DNA of 64,000 bases from JAMHWF01 sp964371405 (GTDB lineage: Bacteria > Pseudomonadota > Gammaproteobacteria > Burkholderiales > Burkholderiaceae_C). This document shows positions 7,709 to 16,252 of this stretch, one piece after another. The DNA lies in NCBI GenBank assembly GCA_964371405.1, contig CAYJLV010000002.1, forward strand, positions 1 to 64,000, given 5' to 3'. The position numbers and the translations under genes were made by a program. Numbering within the stretch: the stretch's first letter is position 1; every line of letters starts with the position of its first letter. The notes beneath the pieces were generated by a model that was not told where the DNA came from, made no database searches, and saw only the letters and a list, made by a program, of their open reading frames with translations.

Positions 7709-8565
7709 GGCGACGCGTGGTCCTGCTGCCGCGCCAGGCGGCTGCCGCCCTGACGCTGGCCGTCGCGACGGCCGTGCACGCTGCCGGCGACGCCGACACG
7801 CCGGCGCCGCGCCGCCCGCTGTGGGAGCTGGGTCTGGGCGTGGCTGGGCTGCACGCGCCCGACTACCGCGGGTCCGACCAGACGAGCGCCTGGCTGTTGC
7901 CGCTGCCCTACGTCGTCTATCGCGGCCGCGTGCTGCGCGCCGACCGCGACGGAGCGCGCGCACTGCTCTTCGACAGCGAGACGGTCGAGATCGACATCAG
8001 CCTGCACGGCGCGGTGCCGGTGCGCAGCGGCAACGTGGCGCGCAGCGGCATGCCCGAGCTGCCGGCGACCGTCGAGCTGGGCCCGGCGGCGCGCGTCGCG
8101 CTGTGGAGCTCGGCCGATGCCCGCACGCGGCTCGAGCTGCGCGTGCCGGCGCGCAGCGTCGTCAGCGTCGAGCGCTCGCCGCGCGTCGTCGGCGCCACGT
8201 TCACGCCGCACCTGCAGTGGCTGCGCGGCGGCGTGGTCGGCGGCTGGAACCTCGGCCTGCAGGCCGGCCCCGTGTTCGGCAACCGGCGCTACCACGCGCA
8301 CTACTACGGCGTCGATGCGGCCCATGCGACGGCCGAGCGCCCGGCCTACGCCGCGCCCGGCGGCTACGGCGGCTGGCACGCGATGGCGTCGGCATCGCGC
8401 CGCTACGAGCGCTTGTGGGTCGGCGCTTTCGTGCGCCACGACACCCTGCGCGGCGCGGCGTTCGCCGCCAGCCCGCTGGTGCGCAGCGACCGCGCGTGGA
8501 TGGCGGGGCTGGGCGTCGCGTGGGTGATCGGCACCTCGGCCGAGACGGTGCCGGCGCGGGACTGA
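7705..8565 (+). CDS. MipA/OmpV-family outer membrane protein
   Basis: A 286-residue predicted outer-membrane beta-barrel of the MipA/OmpV family (scaffold for murein enzymes in E. coli; elsewhere linked to export or antibiotic response). The start GTG overlaps the livF stop and gives an RRR-containing signal peptide with cleavage near AVHA-AG (residue ~24). Family features visible are WELGLGVAGLHAPDYRGSDQ (~36-55), the PYVVYRGRVLRADRDGARALL segment in two parts, and alternating hydrophobic strands through to the C-terminus, although the last residues (VPARD) lack a terminal Phe. GTG 7717 is an alternative start. Its link to the liv transporter is only by position. Confidence 0.8.
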   Translation: MRRRVVLLPRQAAAALTLAVATAVHAAGDADTPAPRRPLWELGLGVAGLHAPDYRGSDQTSAWLLPLPYVVYRGRVLRADRDGARALLFDSETVEIDISLHGAVPVRSGNVARSGMPELPATVELGPAARVALWSSADARTRLELRVPARSVVSVERSPRVVGATFTPHLQWLRGGVVGGWNLGLQAGPVFGNRRYHAHYYGVDAAHATAERPAYAAPGGYGGWHAMASASRRYERLWVGAFVRHDTLRGAAFAASPLVRSDRAWMAGLGVAWVIGTSAETVPARD

Positions 8566-8583
8566 CCCGCGCCAGGCGCGCTG

Positions 8584-9558
8584 CTACTCGATCTTCGCGC
8601 CGCTTGCCTTCACCACCCGCTCGTACTTCGCCAGCTCGACCTTGACGAACGCGGCGAACTGCTCGGGCGTCGTCGGCGACGGTTCGGCCAGCAGCGCGGC
8701 CAGGCGCGTCTTCACATCGGGCGCATTGAGCGCATCGACGAAGGCGCGGTTCAGGCGCTGCAGCGTCGCGGCCGGCAGGCCGGCCGGGCCGAACAGGCCG
8801 AACCAGGTGTTGACTTCGAAGCTGCCGAGGCCGAGCGCGCGGCCCGCCTCGGCGATCGCCGGCAGCTCGGGCATCGCGCTCGAGCGGCGCGTCGTCGTCA
8901 CGGCGATCGCGCGCAGCTTGCCGGCCTTGATGTTGGCCGACGCCGCGGCGAGGTTGTCGAAGTTGAGATCGACCTGGCCGCCGAGCAGCGCAAGCTGCGC
9001 CGGGTTCGCGCCGGCATACGGGATGTGGACCATGAACACGCCGGCCTGCGCCTTGAACATCTCGCCGGCGAGGTGCCCCGCGCTGCCGTTGCCGCCCGAG
9101 CCGTAGTTCAGCTTGCCGGGGTTGCGCTTCGCATAGGCGACGAGGTCGGCCACGCTCGCGATGCCCAGCCGCTGCGCCGTCCCGGCATTCATCACCAGCA
9201 CATTGGGCACCTGCGCCACGAGCGTGATCGGCGTGAAGTCGCGCAGCGGGTCGTAGGGCAGCTTCGCGTACAGCCACGGGTTGATCGCATGCGTCGCCAC
9301 CGCGCCCATCACGATCGCGTGGCCGTCGGGCGCTGTCTTCGCGACGGCGTCGGCGCCGAGGTTGCCGCCCGCGCCCGGCCGGTTCTCCACGACGACGGTG
9401 CCGAGCGTGTCCTTGACCTTCTCGGCCAGCGCGCGCGCCACGATGTCGAGCGGGCCGCCGGGCGGGTAGGGGACGACGAGGCGGATGGGGCGGGGTTGCG
9501 CGAGGGCGGGCAGCGTGGCAGCCAGCGGTATGAATCCGATCAAGGCGCGGCGCTTCAT
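8584..9558 (-). CDS. Bug-family tripartite tricarboxylate transporter receptor
   Basis: Periplasmic solute-binding protein of the Bug (TctC) family, 324 residues, an enormously expanded family in Burkholderiales that binds carboxylates and similar solutes. Signal peptide residues ~1-20 (MKRRALIGFIPLAATLPALA). Family blocks: IRLVVPYPPGG (~25-35), VVENRPGAGG (~55-64), LPYDPLRDFTPI (~99-110) and VNTWFGLFGPAG (~245-256). No TctA/TctB membrane genes are nearby, as is usual for orphan Bug proteins. Its start overlaps the stop of the upstream reductase gene by four bases, so the two form an operon; the ligand is unknown. Confidence 0.92.
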   Translation of the reverse strand: MKRRALIGFIPLAATLPALAQPRPIRLVVPYPPGGPLDIVARALAEKVKDTLGTVVVENRPGAGGNLGADAVAKTAPDGHAIVMGAVATHAINPWLYAKLPYDPLRDFTPITLVAQVPNVLVMNAGTAQRLGIASVADLVAYAKRNPGKLNYGSGGNGSAGHLAGEMFKAQAGVFMVHIPYAGANPAQLALLGGQVDLNFDNLAAASANIKAGKLRAIAVTTTRRSSAMPELPAIAEAGRALGLGSFEVNTWFGLFGPAGLPAATLQRLNRAFVDALNAPDVKTRLAALLAEPSPTTPEQFAAFVKVELAKYERVVKASGAKIE

Positions 9559-10604
9559 CCCTTGACCTCGGCGCCGTGCTTGTCCGCCTCGCTCGTGAAC
9601 GCATCCGCGTAGAACTCCTCCGGCGGCAGCGCGCGCAGCGCGACGAAGTCGCGGCGCGCGGAGTCGACCATCACCGGCGCGCCGCAGGCATAGACCTGAT
9701 GGCCGGATAGATCGTCGAAGTCGGCGAGTACGGCCTGGTGGACGAAGCCGGTGCGGCCGGTCCAGGCGTCTTCAGGGCGCGCCTCGGAGAGCACGGGCAC
9801 GTACTTCAGGTTCGGCATGTCGGCCGCGGCGCGTTGGCACCAGTCGTGCTGGTACAGGTCGGCGCGCGTGCGGCAGCCCCAGTAGAGCGTGGCGGGTCGT
9901 GCGTCGCCGCGGTGGCGCATGTGCTCGACGATGGCCTTGATCGGTGCGAAGCCGGTACCGCTGGCCAGCAGCACGATGGGCTTGGCCGAGTCCTCGCGCA
10001 GGAAGAAGCTGCCGAACGGCCCTTCCATGCGCAGGATCTCCTTCTCCTTCATCGCGCCGAACACGTGGTCGGTGAACTTGCCGCCGGGCATGTGGCGCAC
10101 GTGCAGCTCGATGCCGGGCGTCTGCTCCTGCGTGTGCGGCGCGTTGGCGATCGAATAGCTGCGCCGCGACTGGTCCTTCAGGATGAACTCGACGTACTGG
10201 CCGGCTCGGTACTGCAGCCGGTCGTTGGCCGGCAGCTGCAGCTGCAGCACGGCCACATCGGGTGCGGCGCGCGTGATCGTCGACACGCGGCTCGGCATGC
10301 GGCGCACCGGGTGCTCGCCCGCGCCCGGCACGGTGCGCGCCTCGATGACGACGTCGCTCTGCGGCGCGCCGCAGCAGGTCAGCGCATAGCCGGCTTCTTC
10401 CTCCTGCGCGCTCAGCGCCTTGGCCTGGTGCGTGCCGTGGACGACGCGGCCCTCGATCAGCCGGCACTTGCACGAGCCGCAGGCACCGTCCTTGCAGCCA
10501 TAGGGCAGGCCGACGCCCTGGCGGATGGCGGCGGCGAGGATGGGTTCGTCGTTCTCGACGGTGAAGCTGCGGCCCGAGGGCTGCACGGTGACGGTGAAGG
10601 TCAT
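9555..10604 (-). CDS. CDP-6-deoxy-delta-3,4-glucoseen reductase-like 2Fe-2S/FAD oxidoreductase
   Basis: A 349-residue electron-transfer protein. Residues ~1-90 are a plant-type ferredoxin domain with GCKDGACGSCKC (cysteines ~38, 43, 46 and a fourth in the LTCCG segment). Then an FNR-like FAD domain with RSYSIANAP (~145-153) and an NAD domain with LASGTGFAPIKAIVEHM (~209-225), ending with a DAFTSE segment. The architecture is that of AscD, which reduces CDP-glucoseen, but the same arrangement serves as oxygenase reductase. No sugar-nucleotide genes adjoin it, so the true partner is uncertain. The ATG at 10604 is chosen because the ferredoxin fold begins directly there; longer frames run into the divergent promoter. 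Confidence 0.82.
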   Translation of the reverse strand: MTFTVTVQPSGRSFTVENDEPILAAAIRQGVGLPYGCKDGACGSCKCRLIEGRVVHGTHQAKALSAQEEEAGYALTCCGAPQSDVVIEARTVPGAGEHPVRRMPSRVSTITRAAPDVAVLQLQLPANDRLQYRAGQYVEFILKDQSRRSYSIANAPHTQEQTPGIELHVRHMPGGKFTDHVFGAMKEKEILRMEGPFGSFFLREDSAKPIVLLASGTGFAPIKAIVEHMRHRGDARPATLYWGCRTRADLYQHDWCQRAAADMPNLKYVPVLSEARPEDAWTGRTGFVHQAVLADFDDLSGHQVYACGAPVMVDSARRDFVALRALPPEEFYADAFTSEADKHGAEVKG

Positions 10605-10672
10605 GGTCGAGGGGCGGGGTGCGTCATAAACTCGGCCGCCATTGTCCCGCAACGGTCCTGCCCCCTGCTCCT

Positions 10673-11617
10673 GTGTTCACTCCCGCACCCCGGCCGGGCG
10701 CCGCGCGCCGACGGCCCACGCTGCTCATCGTCGGCTGCGGCGACATCGGCCTGCGCGTCGCAAAACTGCTCGCCGGCCGCTGGCGCCTGCTCGCGCTGAC
10801 GCCGCAGCCGCAGCGCCGCGAGGCGCTGCGCCGCGCCGGCGTGCAGCCGCTGGTCGGCGACCTGGATGCGGCGGCCACGCTGCAGCGCTTCGCGGGCCTG
10901 GCCGATGCCGTGCTGCACCTCGCGCCGCCGCCGGGAGAAGGCGCGGGCGACCCGCGCACGGCGCATCTGCTGCAGGCGCTCGCGCGCCAGGGCCGCGTGC
11001 GGCGCATCGTCTACGTCAGCACCACGGGCGTCTACGGCGACTGCGGCGGCGCCCGCTTCGACGAAACGCGCGCGCCGAACCCGGCGACCGACCGCGCGCG
11101 TCGCCGCGTTTATGCCGAGCGGCGCCTGCGCTGGTACGGCCGCGCGTTCGGCGTCGCCGTCAGCGTGCTGCGCGTGCCCGGCATCTATGCCGCCGACCGC
11201 GCAGGCGGCCACCCGCGCGAGCGGCTCGCGCGCGGCACGCCGGTGCTCGCGGCCGAAGACGACGTCTACACCAACCACATCCACGCCGACGACCTGGCGT
11301 GCGCCTGTGTCGCCGCGCTGCATCGAGGCCGGCCGCAACGCATCGTCCACGCGAGCGACGACACCGAGCTGAAGATGGGCGACTACTTCGACCTCGCGGC
11401 CGACCTCGCCGGCTTGCCGCGTCCGCCGCGCATCGCGCGCGCCGACGCGGCTGACGTGCTGTCGCCGCTGCAGCTCTCCTTCATGAGCGAATCGCGCCGG
11501 CTCGACAACACGCGGCTGAAGCGGGAGCTGCGGCTGCGGCTGCGCCACCCGACGGTGGCCGACGGGCTGCGGATCGCCCTCACCCCAGCCCTCTCCCGCG
11601 GGCGGGAGAGGGAGTAA
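10673..11617 (+). CDS. NAD(P)-dependent epimerase/dehydratase-like SDR protein (YeeZ type)
   Basis: About 314 residues, extended SDR fold. The dinucleotide motif is LLIVGCGDIGLRVAKLLAG near the N-terminus; YVSTTGVYGDCGG contains the Ser/Thr region, followed by RRRVYAERRLRWYG and FGVAVSVLRVPGIYA. The Tyr/Lys catalytic pair is replaced (YAERR), as in the YeeZ/YfcH-like group, whose substrate is unknown. GTG 10673 is used; a longer GTG start at 10619 would overlap the divergent promoter region, where a TAAACT box lies at 10627-10632. The last ~12 codons (ALSRGRERE) are supplied by a dispersed hairpin repeat. The stop abuts the converging PDZ-protein gene without a gap. Confidence 0.8.
   Translation: MFTPAPRPGAARRRPTLLIVGCGDIGLRVAKLLAGRWRLLALTPQPQRREALRRAGVQPLVGDLDAAATLQRFAGLADAVLHLAPPPGEGAGDPRTAHLLQALARQGRVRRIVYVSTTGVYGDCGGARFDETRAPNPATDRARRRVYAERRLRWYGRAFGVAVSVLRVPGIYAADRAGGHPRERLARGTPVLAAEDDVYTNHIHADDLACACVAALHRGRPQRIVHASDDTELKMGDYFDLAADLAGLPRPPRIARADAADVLSPLQLSFMSESRRLDNTRLKRELRLRLRHPTVADGLRIALTPALSRGRERE
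11577..11612. repeat. dispersed hairpin repeat (CCCTCTCCCG stem) within the 3' end of the epimerase gene
   Basis: Perfect 10-bp stem CCCTCTCCCG (11589-11598) with CGGGAGAGGG (11603-11612), four-base loop, preceded by CCCTCACCCCAG. The same unit, inverted, occurs at 39363-39398. It lies between converging genes and can act as a bidirectional terminator, although no T-run follows. Confidence 0.75.
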
Positions 11618-12673
11618 TCAGATTCCCTGCGCGCGTCGCAGCGTCTTCATGCGGTCCACCGACTGCAGCTTGAGCGTCTGCTCGCCGGCGCCGCGGCGGA
11701 TCTCGACCAGGACTTCACGCTCCGCGCTGCCGCGCCACAGCGCCTTCCACAAGGCCTCGAGCGTGGCGATCGGCGTACCGTCGACGCGCAGAATGCGGTC
11801 GCCGATCGCGAGCCCGGCGACGTCGGCCGGGCTGTCTTCGTTGACGCGCACGATGCGCACGTCGCCCTCGATCTCGACGCAGTTGACGCCGAGCCATGCG
11901 CGCTGGCTGGCGCGCGAACTGCCGCGCTCGCGCAACTCGGCGAGGATCGGTGTCAGCAGGTCGATCGGCACGAACATGTTGCCCGGGTGGCGCGCCGTGC
12001 CGCCGCCCAGTGCGTCGGCGACGACCAGCGAGCCGATGCCGACCAGCTCGCCGCGGCCGTTGAACAACCCCGCTCCGCTGTGGTCGATGCGCGGCGGCGC
12101 GGTGAACAGGGCGCCGTCGATGTGGTACTCCCAGTTGCCCGAGAAGGCGCGCCGCGAGACGAGCTGCGCGATGCTCACGTCGCCGTCGTCGCCGCCGCTG
12201 GCGATCATCAGCGCCTCGCCGTCGGCGATCGTCGCGGCGCGGCCGAGCGCGGCGCTCGGCCGCTTCAGCGGCGCCAGCGCCTGCACGAGGCCGAAGCCCG
12301 TCGCCACGTCGTAGGCGACGACGCGCGCCGGCACGACGCGCGCGCCTTCCTGCAGCAGCTCGACCTGCTCGGCCTCGAGGATCAGGTAGCCGATGGTGAG
12401 CACCAGGCCGTCGTCGCCGATCACGACGCCCGAGCCGCTGCGCCGCGTGCCCAGCGTGCGCGCCGAGCGCGCGCCTTCGACGGCGGTGGCGCGCACGCCG
12501 ACGACGGCGGCATTGGCGCGGCTGAGCGCGCGCGCCTGCGCTTCGATCGACGGGGCGGCCGCGGCGTCGGAGTCGGCCTGCGCCGCCGCGGTGGCGTGCA
12601 GCGCTGCGAGACACAACAACCCGGCCAGCAGCCGGCGCAGCGGCATGCACAGGGCCGAGGGCAGCGGGTTCAT
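11618..12673 (-). CDS. degenerate S1C (HtrA/Deg-like) protein with PDZ domain, probable pseudoprotease
   Basis: A 351-residue exported protein with signal peptide (~1-31), a trypsin-like domain (~50-240) and one PDZ domain (~250-340; GVNCVEIEGDVRIVRV, then SPADVAGLAIGDRILRVDG). Compared with DegP the catalytic sites have changed: the His of LTNNHVV is Tyr96 (LTIGYL), the Asp of RTDIAL is Gly126 (TGFGL), and only the Ser of GNSGG remains as Ser199 (DHSGAG). With one triad residue left, hydrolysis is unlikely; a binding or scaffolding role is inferred. Its gene ends base-to-base against the converging epimerase gene. There is no dedicated neighbour to suggest a partner. Confidence 0.82.
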   Translation of the reverse strand: MNPLPSALCMPLRRLLAGLLCLAALHATAAAQADSDAAAAPSIEAQARALSRANAAVVGVRATAVEGARSARTLGTRRSGSGVVIGDDGLVLTIGYLILEAEQVELLQEGARVVPARVVAYDVATGFGLVQALAPLKRPSAALGRAATIADGEALMIASGGDDGDVSIAQLVSRRAFSGNWEYHIDGALFTAPPRIDHSGAGLFNGRGELVGIGSLVVADALGGGTARHPGNMFVPIDLLTPILAELRERGSSRASQRAWLGVNCVEIEGDVRIVRVNEDSPADVAGLAIGDRILRVDGTPIATLEALWKALWRGSAEREVLVEIRRGAGEQTLKLQSVDRMKTLRRAQGI

Positions 12674-12746
12674 GGTGCCGACGAGGCAGTCGCACCCAGC
12701 GTAGCGCAGCCGCCGCGAGGCGGCAATGGGTATGACGGCGACGCGG

Positions 12747-13340
12747 TCAGCGCCGGCGGCCGAACGGCGCCTGGCCGCGCCAGAAGCGCAGCATCAGAAA
12801 GCCGCCGAGCATGCCGCCCAGGTGCGCGAAGTGGGCCACGCCCGACTGCGTGCCCGTCACGCCGAACAGCAGCTCGAGGCCGCCGTAGATCGCGACGAAC
12901 ACCTTGGCCTTCATCGGGATCGGCGGGAACAGCGGCATGATGGTCCGGTTCGGGAACATCATTCCGAACGCGAGGAGCAGGCCGAACAGCCCGCCTGAAG
13001 CGCCCACGGTGGGATAGGGCGATCCAGCGAAGGCGGCAAATACGAGTTGCGTTGCCGCGGCTGCCAGCACGCTCGCGAAGTAGAACTGCAGGAAGCGCTT
13101 CTGACCCCAGATGCGCTCCAGCTCCGCGCCGAACATCCACAGCCCCAGCATGTTGAAGAACAGGTGGCCGATGCCGCCGTGCAGGAACGCATAGGTCACC
13201 ACCTGCCACGGCAGGAACCCGCCCGACAGCGGCCACAGCGCGAAGATGCGTTCGAGCCAGAATCCGAGCAGCGCCTGCAGCGCGAACACGGCGGCGTTGA
13301 TCAGCAGCAGCGCCTGGGTGACGGGGGGCATCGGGGGCAT
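12747..13340 (-). CDS. rhomboid-family intramembrane serine protease
   Basis: A 197-residue polytopic inner-membrane protein with six hydrophobic segments. The catalytic Ser is in GASGGLFGLLLAF (GxSG, ~residues 107-119) and the catalytic His in VAHFAHLGGMLGGF (~165-178); HGGIGHLFFNMLG (~65-77) is the conserved HxxxN-type L1/TM2 motif. Such enzymes cleave membrane-spanning substrates; the target here is unknown. Longer reading frames run through the tRNA gene, so ATG 13340 (or 13331) is the start. The gene lies 26 bases downstream of, and on the same strand as, tRNA-Leu. Confidence 0.9.
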   Translation of the reverse strand: MPPMPPVTQALLLINAAVFALQALLGFWLERIFALWPLSGGFLPWQVVTYAFLHGGIGHLFFNMLGLWMFGAELERIWGQKRFLQFYFASVLAAAATQLVFAAFAGSPYPTVGASGGLFGLLLAFGMMFPNRTIMPLFPPIPMKAKVFVAIYGGLELLFGVTGTQSGVAHFAHLGGMLGGFLMLRFWRGQAPFGRRR

Positions 13341-13366
13341 GCGGGGCGGGCCTTGGGTGTTCGCTG

Positions 13367-13451
13367 TGGTGCCCGGGGCCGGACTCGAACCGGCACGCCT
13401 TGCGGCGGGGGATTTTGAGTCCCCTGCGTCTACCGATTTCGCCACCCGGGC
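13367..13451 (-). tRNA. tRNA-Leu (anticodon CAA)
   Basis: An 85-base tRNA read on the minus strand. The acceptor stem GCCCGGG pairs with CCCGGGC, the D-arm contains CGGTAGACG, the anticodon stem GGGGA/TCCCC closes the loop CTCAAAA with anticodon CAA (reads UUG), a long class II variable arm (CGCCGCAAGGCG) follows, and the T-arm is GGTTCGAGTCC. The 3' CCA is encoded. No direct repeats of its 3' end, which would mark an integrated element, were noticed nearby. Confidence 0.95.
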
Positions 13452-13539
13452 CGGGGTACGCTGTGTACGCGCAGACGGGGCGCAGTATCGCATGCGTGCC
13501 CTGCGCGGCGCTGCGACAATGCGAGCAAGGAGAGCTTGG

Positions 13540-14448
13540 ATGGAGCCGCGCTACAAGACCCTCGAAGACACGATCGGCGAGACGCCGCTGGTGCGATTGC
13601 TGCGCGTGCCGGGCGCCGACAACGAGCGCCGCGGCAACGTGATCCTCGGCAAGCTCGAAGGCAACAACCCGGCGGGATCGGTGAAGGACCGTCCGGCGAT
13701 CAGCATGATCCGCCGTGCCGAGGAGCGCGGCGACATCCGCCCGGGCGACACGCTGATCGAGGCGACTTCGGGCAATACCGGCATCGCGCTGGCGATGGCC
13801 GCGGCGATCCGCGGCTACCGCATGGTGCTGATCATGCCGGAGGACCTGTCGGTCGAGCGCGCGCAGACGATGAAGGCCTATGGCGCCGAGCTGATACTCA
13901 CGCCGCGCTCGGGCGGCATGGAGTACGCGCGCGACCTCGCGCTGCAGATGCAGGCCCAGGGCAAGGGCCGCGTGCTCGACCAGTTCGCCAACGCCGACAA
14001 CCCGCGCATCCATTACGAGACGACGGGCCCCGAGATCTGGCGCGACACCGGCGGACGCATCACGCACTTCGTCAGCGCCATGGGCACCACGGGCACGATC
14101 ACCGGCGTGTCGCGCTACCTGAAGGAACGCAACCCGCAGGTGCGCATCGTCGGCGCGCAACCGGCCGAGGGCTCGCGCATCCCGGGGATCCGCAAGTGGC
14201 CGACCGAATACCTGCCGAAGATCTACGATCCCACGTGGATCGACGAGACGGTGTCGGTGACGCAGGCCGACGCCGAGGACATGGCGCGCCGCCTCGCGCG
14301 CGAGGAGGGCCTGTTCGGCGGCATCTCGGCAGCGGGTGCGCTGTGGGTCGCGCTGCAGGTCGCAGCGCAGGTCGAGGGAGCGACGATCGTGTTCGTCGTC
14401 TGCGACCGCGGCGACCGCTACCTGTCGACGGGCGTGTTTCCGGCGTGA
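13540..14448 (+). CDS. cysM: cysteine synthase B (O-acetylserine sulfhydrylase, CysM)
   Basis: PLP enzyme that makes cysteine from O-acetylserine and sulfide or thiosulfate; 302 residues. The PLP lysine lies in NPAGSVKDRPA (~residues 43-53), the substrate loop is ATSGNTGIALA (~72-82) and the phosphate-binding glycine loop is SAMGTTGTITG (~178-188), all typical of the CysM branch (VKDRPA instead of SIKDRIG). An AAGGAGAG ribosome site lies seven bases before ATG 13540, which decides the start. The stop overlaps the GTG of the NUDIX gene. With tusA further on, it gives the stretch a sulfur flavour. Confidence 0.95.
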   Translation: MEPRYKTLEDTIGETPLVRLLRVPGADNERRGNVILGKLEGNNPAGSVKDRPAISMIRRAEERGDIRPGDTLIEATSGNTGIALAMAAAIRGYRMVLIMPEDLSVERAQTMKAYGAELILTPRSGGMEYARDLALQMQAQGKGRVLDQFANADNPRIHYETTGPEIWRDTGGRITHFVSAMGTTGTITGVSRYLKERNPQVRIVGAQPAEGSRIPGIRKWPTEYLPKIYDPTWIDETVSVTQADAEDMARRLAREEGLFGGISAAGALWVALQVAAQVEGATIVFVVCDRGDRYLSTGVFPA

Positions 14449-14987
14449 CGCAGGAAGACTTTCGCCACTGCCCGCGCTGCGCGACGTCGCTGCAGCCGCT
14501 CGCCGCCGCCGAGGACGGCGGCCTGAAGACGCGGCTGCGCTGCCCGGCCTGCGGCTGGACGCACTGGAACAACCCGACGCCCGTGCTGGCCGCGGTGATC
14601 GAGCTGACCGATCGCGACGGCGCCATCCTGCTGGCGCGCAATGCCGCCTGGCAGGGCCGCATGTTCGGCCTGATCACCGGCTTCATGGAGGCGGGCGAGA
14701 CGCCCGAGCAGGGCATCGCGCGCGAAGTCGCCGAGGAGACCTCGCTCGCCGTCTCGGCGCTGGAACTGATCGGCGTCTACGATTTCCAGCGCATGAACCA
14801 GATCATCATCGCCTACCACGCGCAGGCCGCCGGTGAGATCGTGCTGTCGCCCGAGTTGGCCGAGTACAAGCTGTTCCGCCCCGAGGCCGTGCGCTGCTGG
14901 CCGGCCGGCACCGGGCGCGCGCTGGCCGACTGGCTGCGCAGCCGCGGCATCGAGCCGCAGTGGATGGAGTGGTCGTCGCGGGCCTAG
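14445..14987 (+). CDS. NUDIX hydrolase with N-terminal zinc ribbon
   Basis: A 180-residue pyrophosphohydrolase. The N-terminus has a zinc-ribbon pattern (CPRC at ~9-12 and CPAC at ~35-38), then the NUDIX box GFMEAGETPEQGIAREVAEE (G-x5-E-x7-REVxEE; ~residues 80-99). The layout resembles NudC-like or ADP-ribose/NADH pyrophosphatases but is shorter than NudC, so the substrate is not assigned. The start GTG overlaps the cysM stop (GTGA), implying co-translation. Its TAG stop lies inside the left arm of a 45-bp hairpin repeat. Confidence 0.85.
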   Translation: MTQEDFRHCPRCATSLQPLAAAEDGGLKTRLRCPACGWTHWNNPTPVLAAVIELTDRDGAILLARNAAWQGRMFGLITGFMEAGETPEQGIAREVAEETSLAVSALELIGVYDFQRMNQIIIAYHAQAAGEIVLSPELAEYKLFRPEAVRCWPAGTGRALADWLRSRGIEPQWMEWSSRA

Positions 14988-15028
14988 GGCCTGTTCGCAC
15001 GGGTCTCCGTAGTGTGAACAGGCCCTAG
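14984..15028. repeat. 45-bp inverted repeat (CTAGGGCCTGTTC...), copy 1
   Basis: Arms 14984-15000 and 15012-15028, 17 bp with one mismatch, 11-base loop. The arm sequence CTAGGGCCTGTTCACACTAC (minus strand, 15009-15028) is identical over 20 bases to 49656-49675. It overlaps the NUDIX stop and the tusA promoter (TAGAAT 15026-15031) and may terminate the cysM transcript. Confidence 0.7.
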
Positions 15029-15031
15029 AAT
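15026..15031 (+). promoter_or_regulatory. candidate -10 box (TAGAAT) for tusA
   Basis: TAGAAT begins in the right arm of the hairpin repeat and lies 24 bases before the tusA ATG. The overlap means that the repeat contributes part of the promoter. Confidence 0.4.
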
Positions 15032-15055
15032 GAAGCTCGCGAGGGAACCCACGTC

Positions 15056-15283
15056 ATGGAAGCCACCAAAGAACTCGACACCCGCGGCCTGAACTGCCCG
15101 CTGCCTATCCTGAAGGCGAAGAAGGCGCTGGCCGAGTTGCGCAGCGGCGAGACGCTGCGCGTCGTTGCGACCGACCCGGGTTCGCTGCGCGACTTCCAGG
15201 CCTTCGCGCGCCAGACGGGCAACGAGCTCGTCGAGCAGAACACCTTCGGCGACGAGTTCGTCCACCTGCTGCGCCGCCGCTGA
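15056..15283 (+). CDS. TusA-family sulfurtransferase
   Basis: A 75-residue sulfur-carrier protein with the SirA/TusA fold. The active-site cysteine is in the CPxP motif of DTRGLNCPLPILKAKKAL (Cys ~15), and the end DEFVHLLRRR is typical. TusA proteins carry persulfide sulfur for tRNA thiolation, molybdenum cofactor synthesis or general sulfur trafficking. With cysM nearby, and molybdoenzymes, a rhodanese and selD elsewhere in the window, several acceptors are possible. Whether this is the housekeeping TusA cannot be decided from sequence alone. Confidence 0.88.
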   Translation: MEATKELDTRGLNCPLPILKAKKALAELRSGETLRVVATDPGSLRDFQAFARQTGNELVEQNTFGDEFVHLLRRR

Positions 15284-15304
15284 AGCCGGCAGCGCCGGCG
15301 CGGT

Positions 15305-16174
<870 letters not shown>

Positions 16175-16179
16175 GTTCC

Positions 16180-16206
16180 TACAATCCGGTGAACGGAAAG
16201 ATTGTG
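16180..16206. promoter_or_regulatory. divergent promoter region galU / 2-hydroxyacid dehydrogenase homologue
   Basis: TACAAT at 16180-16185 faces right, towards the gene starting at 16253; ATTGTG at 16201-16206 is CACAAT facing left, towards galU 26 bases away. Both are -10-like; no clear -35 elements are visible. Confidence 0.35.
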
Positions 16207-16252
16207 GCACGCAAGTCGCGTGCGACCGCTCCGTTGCCCACCCGCGCACCGC

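Noticed and set aside
13341..13493. N-terminal extension of the rhomboid gene through the tRNA
   Set aside because: The frame crosses the tRNA-Leu gene; the membrane protein starts at the Met just before its first helix.
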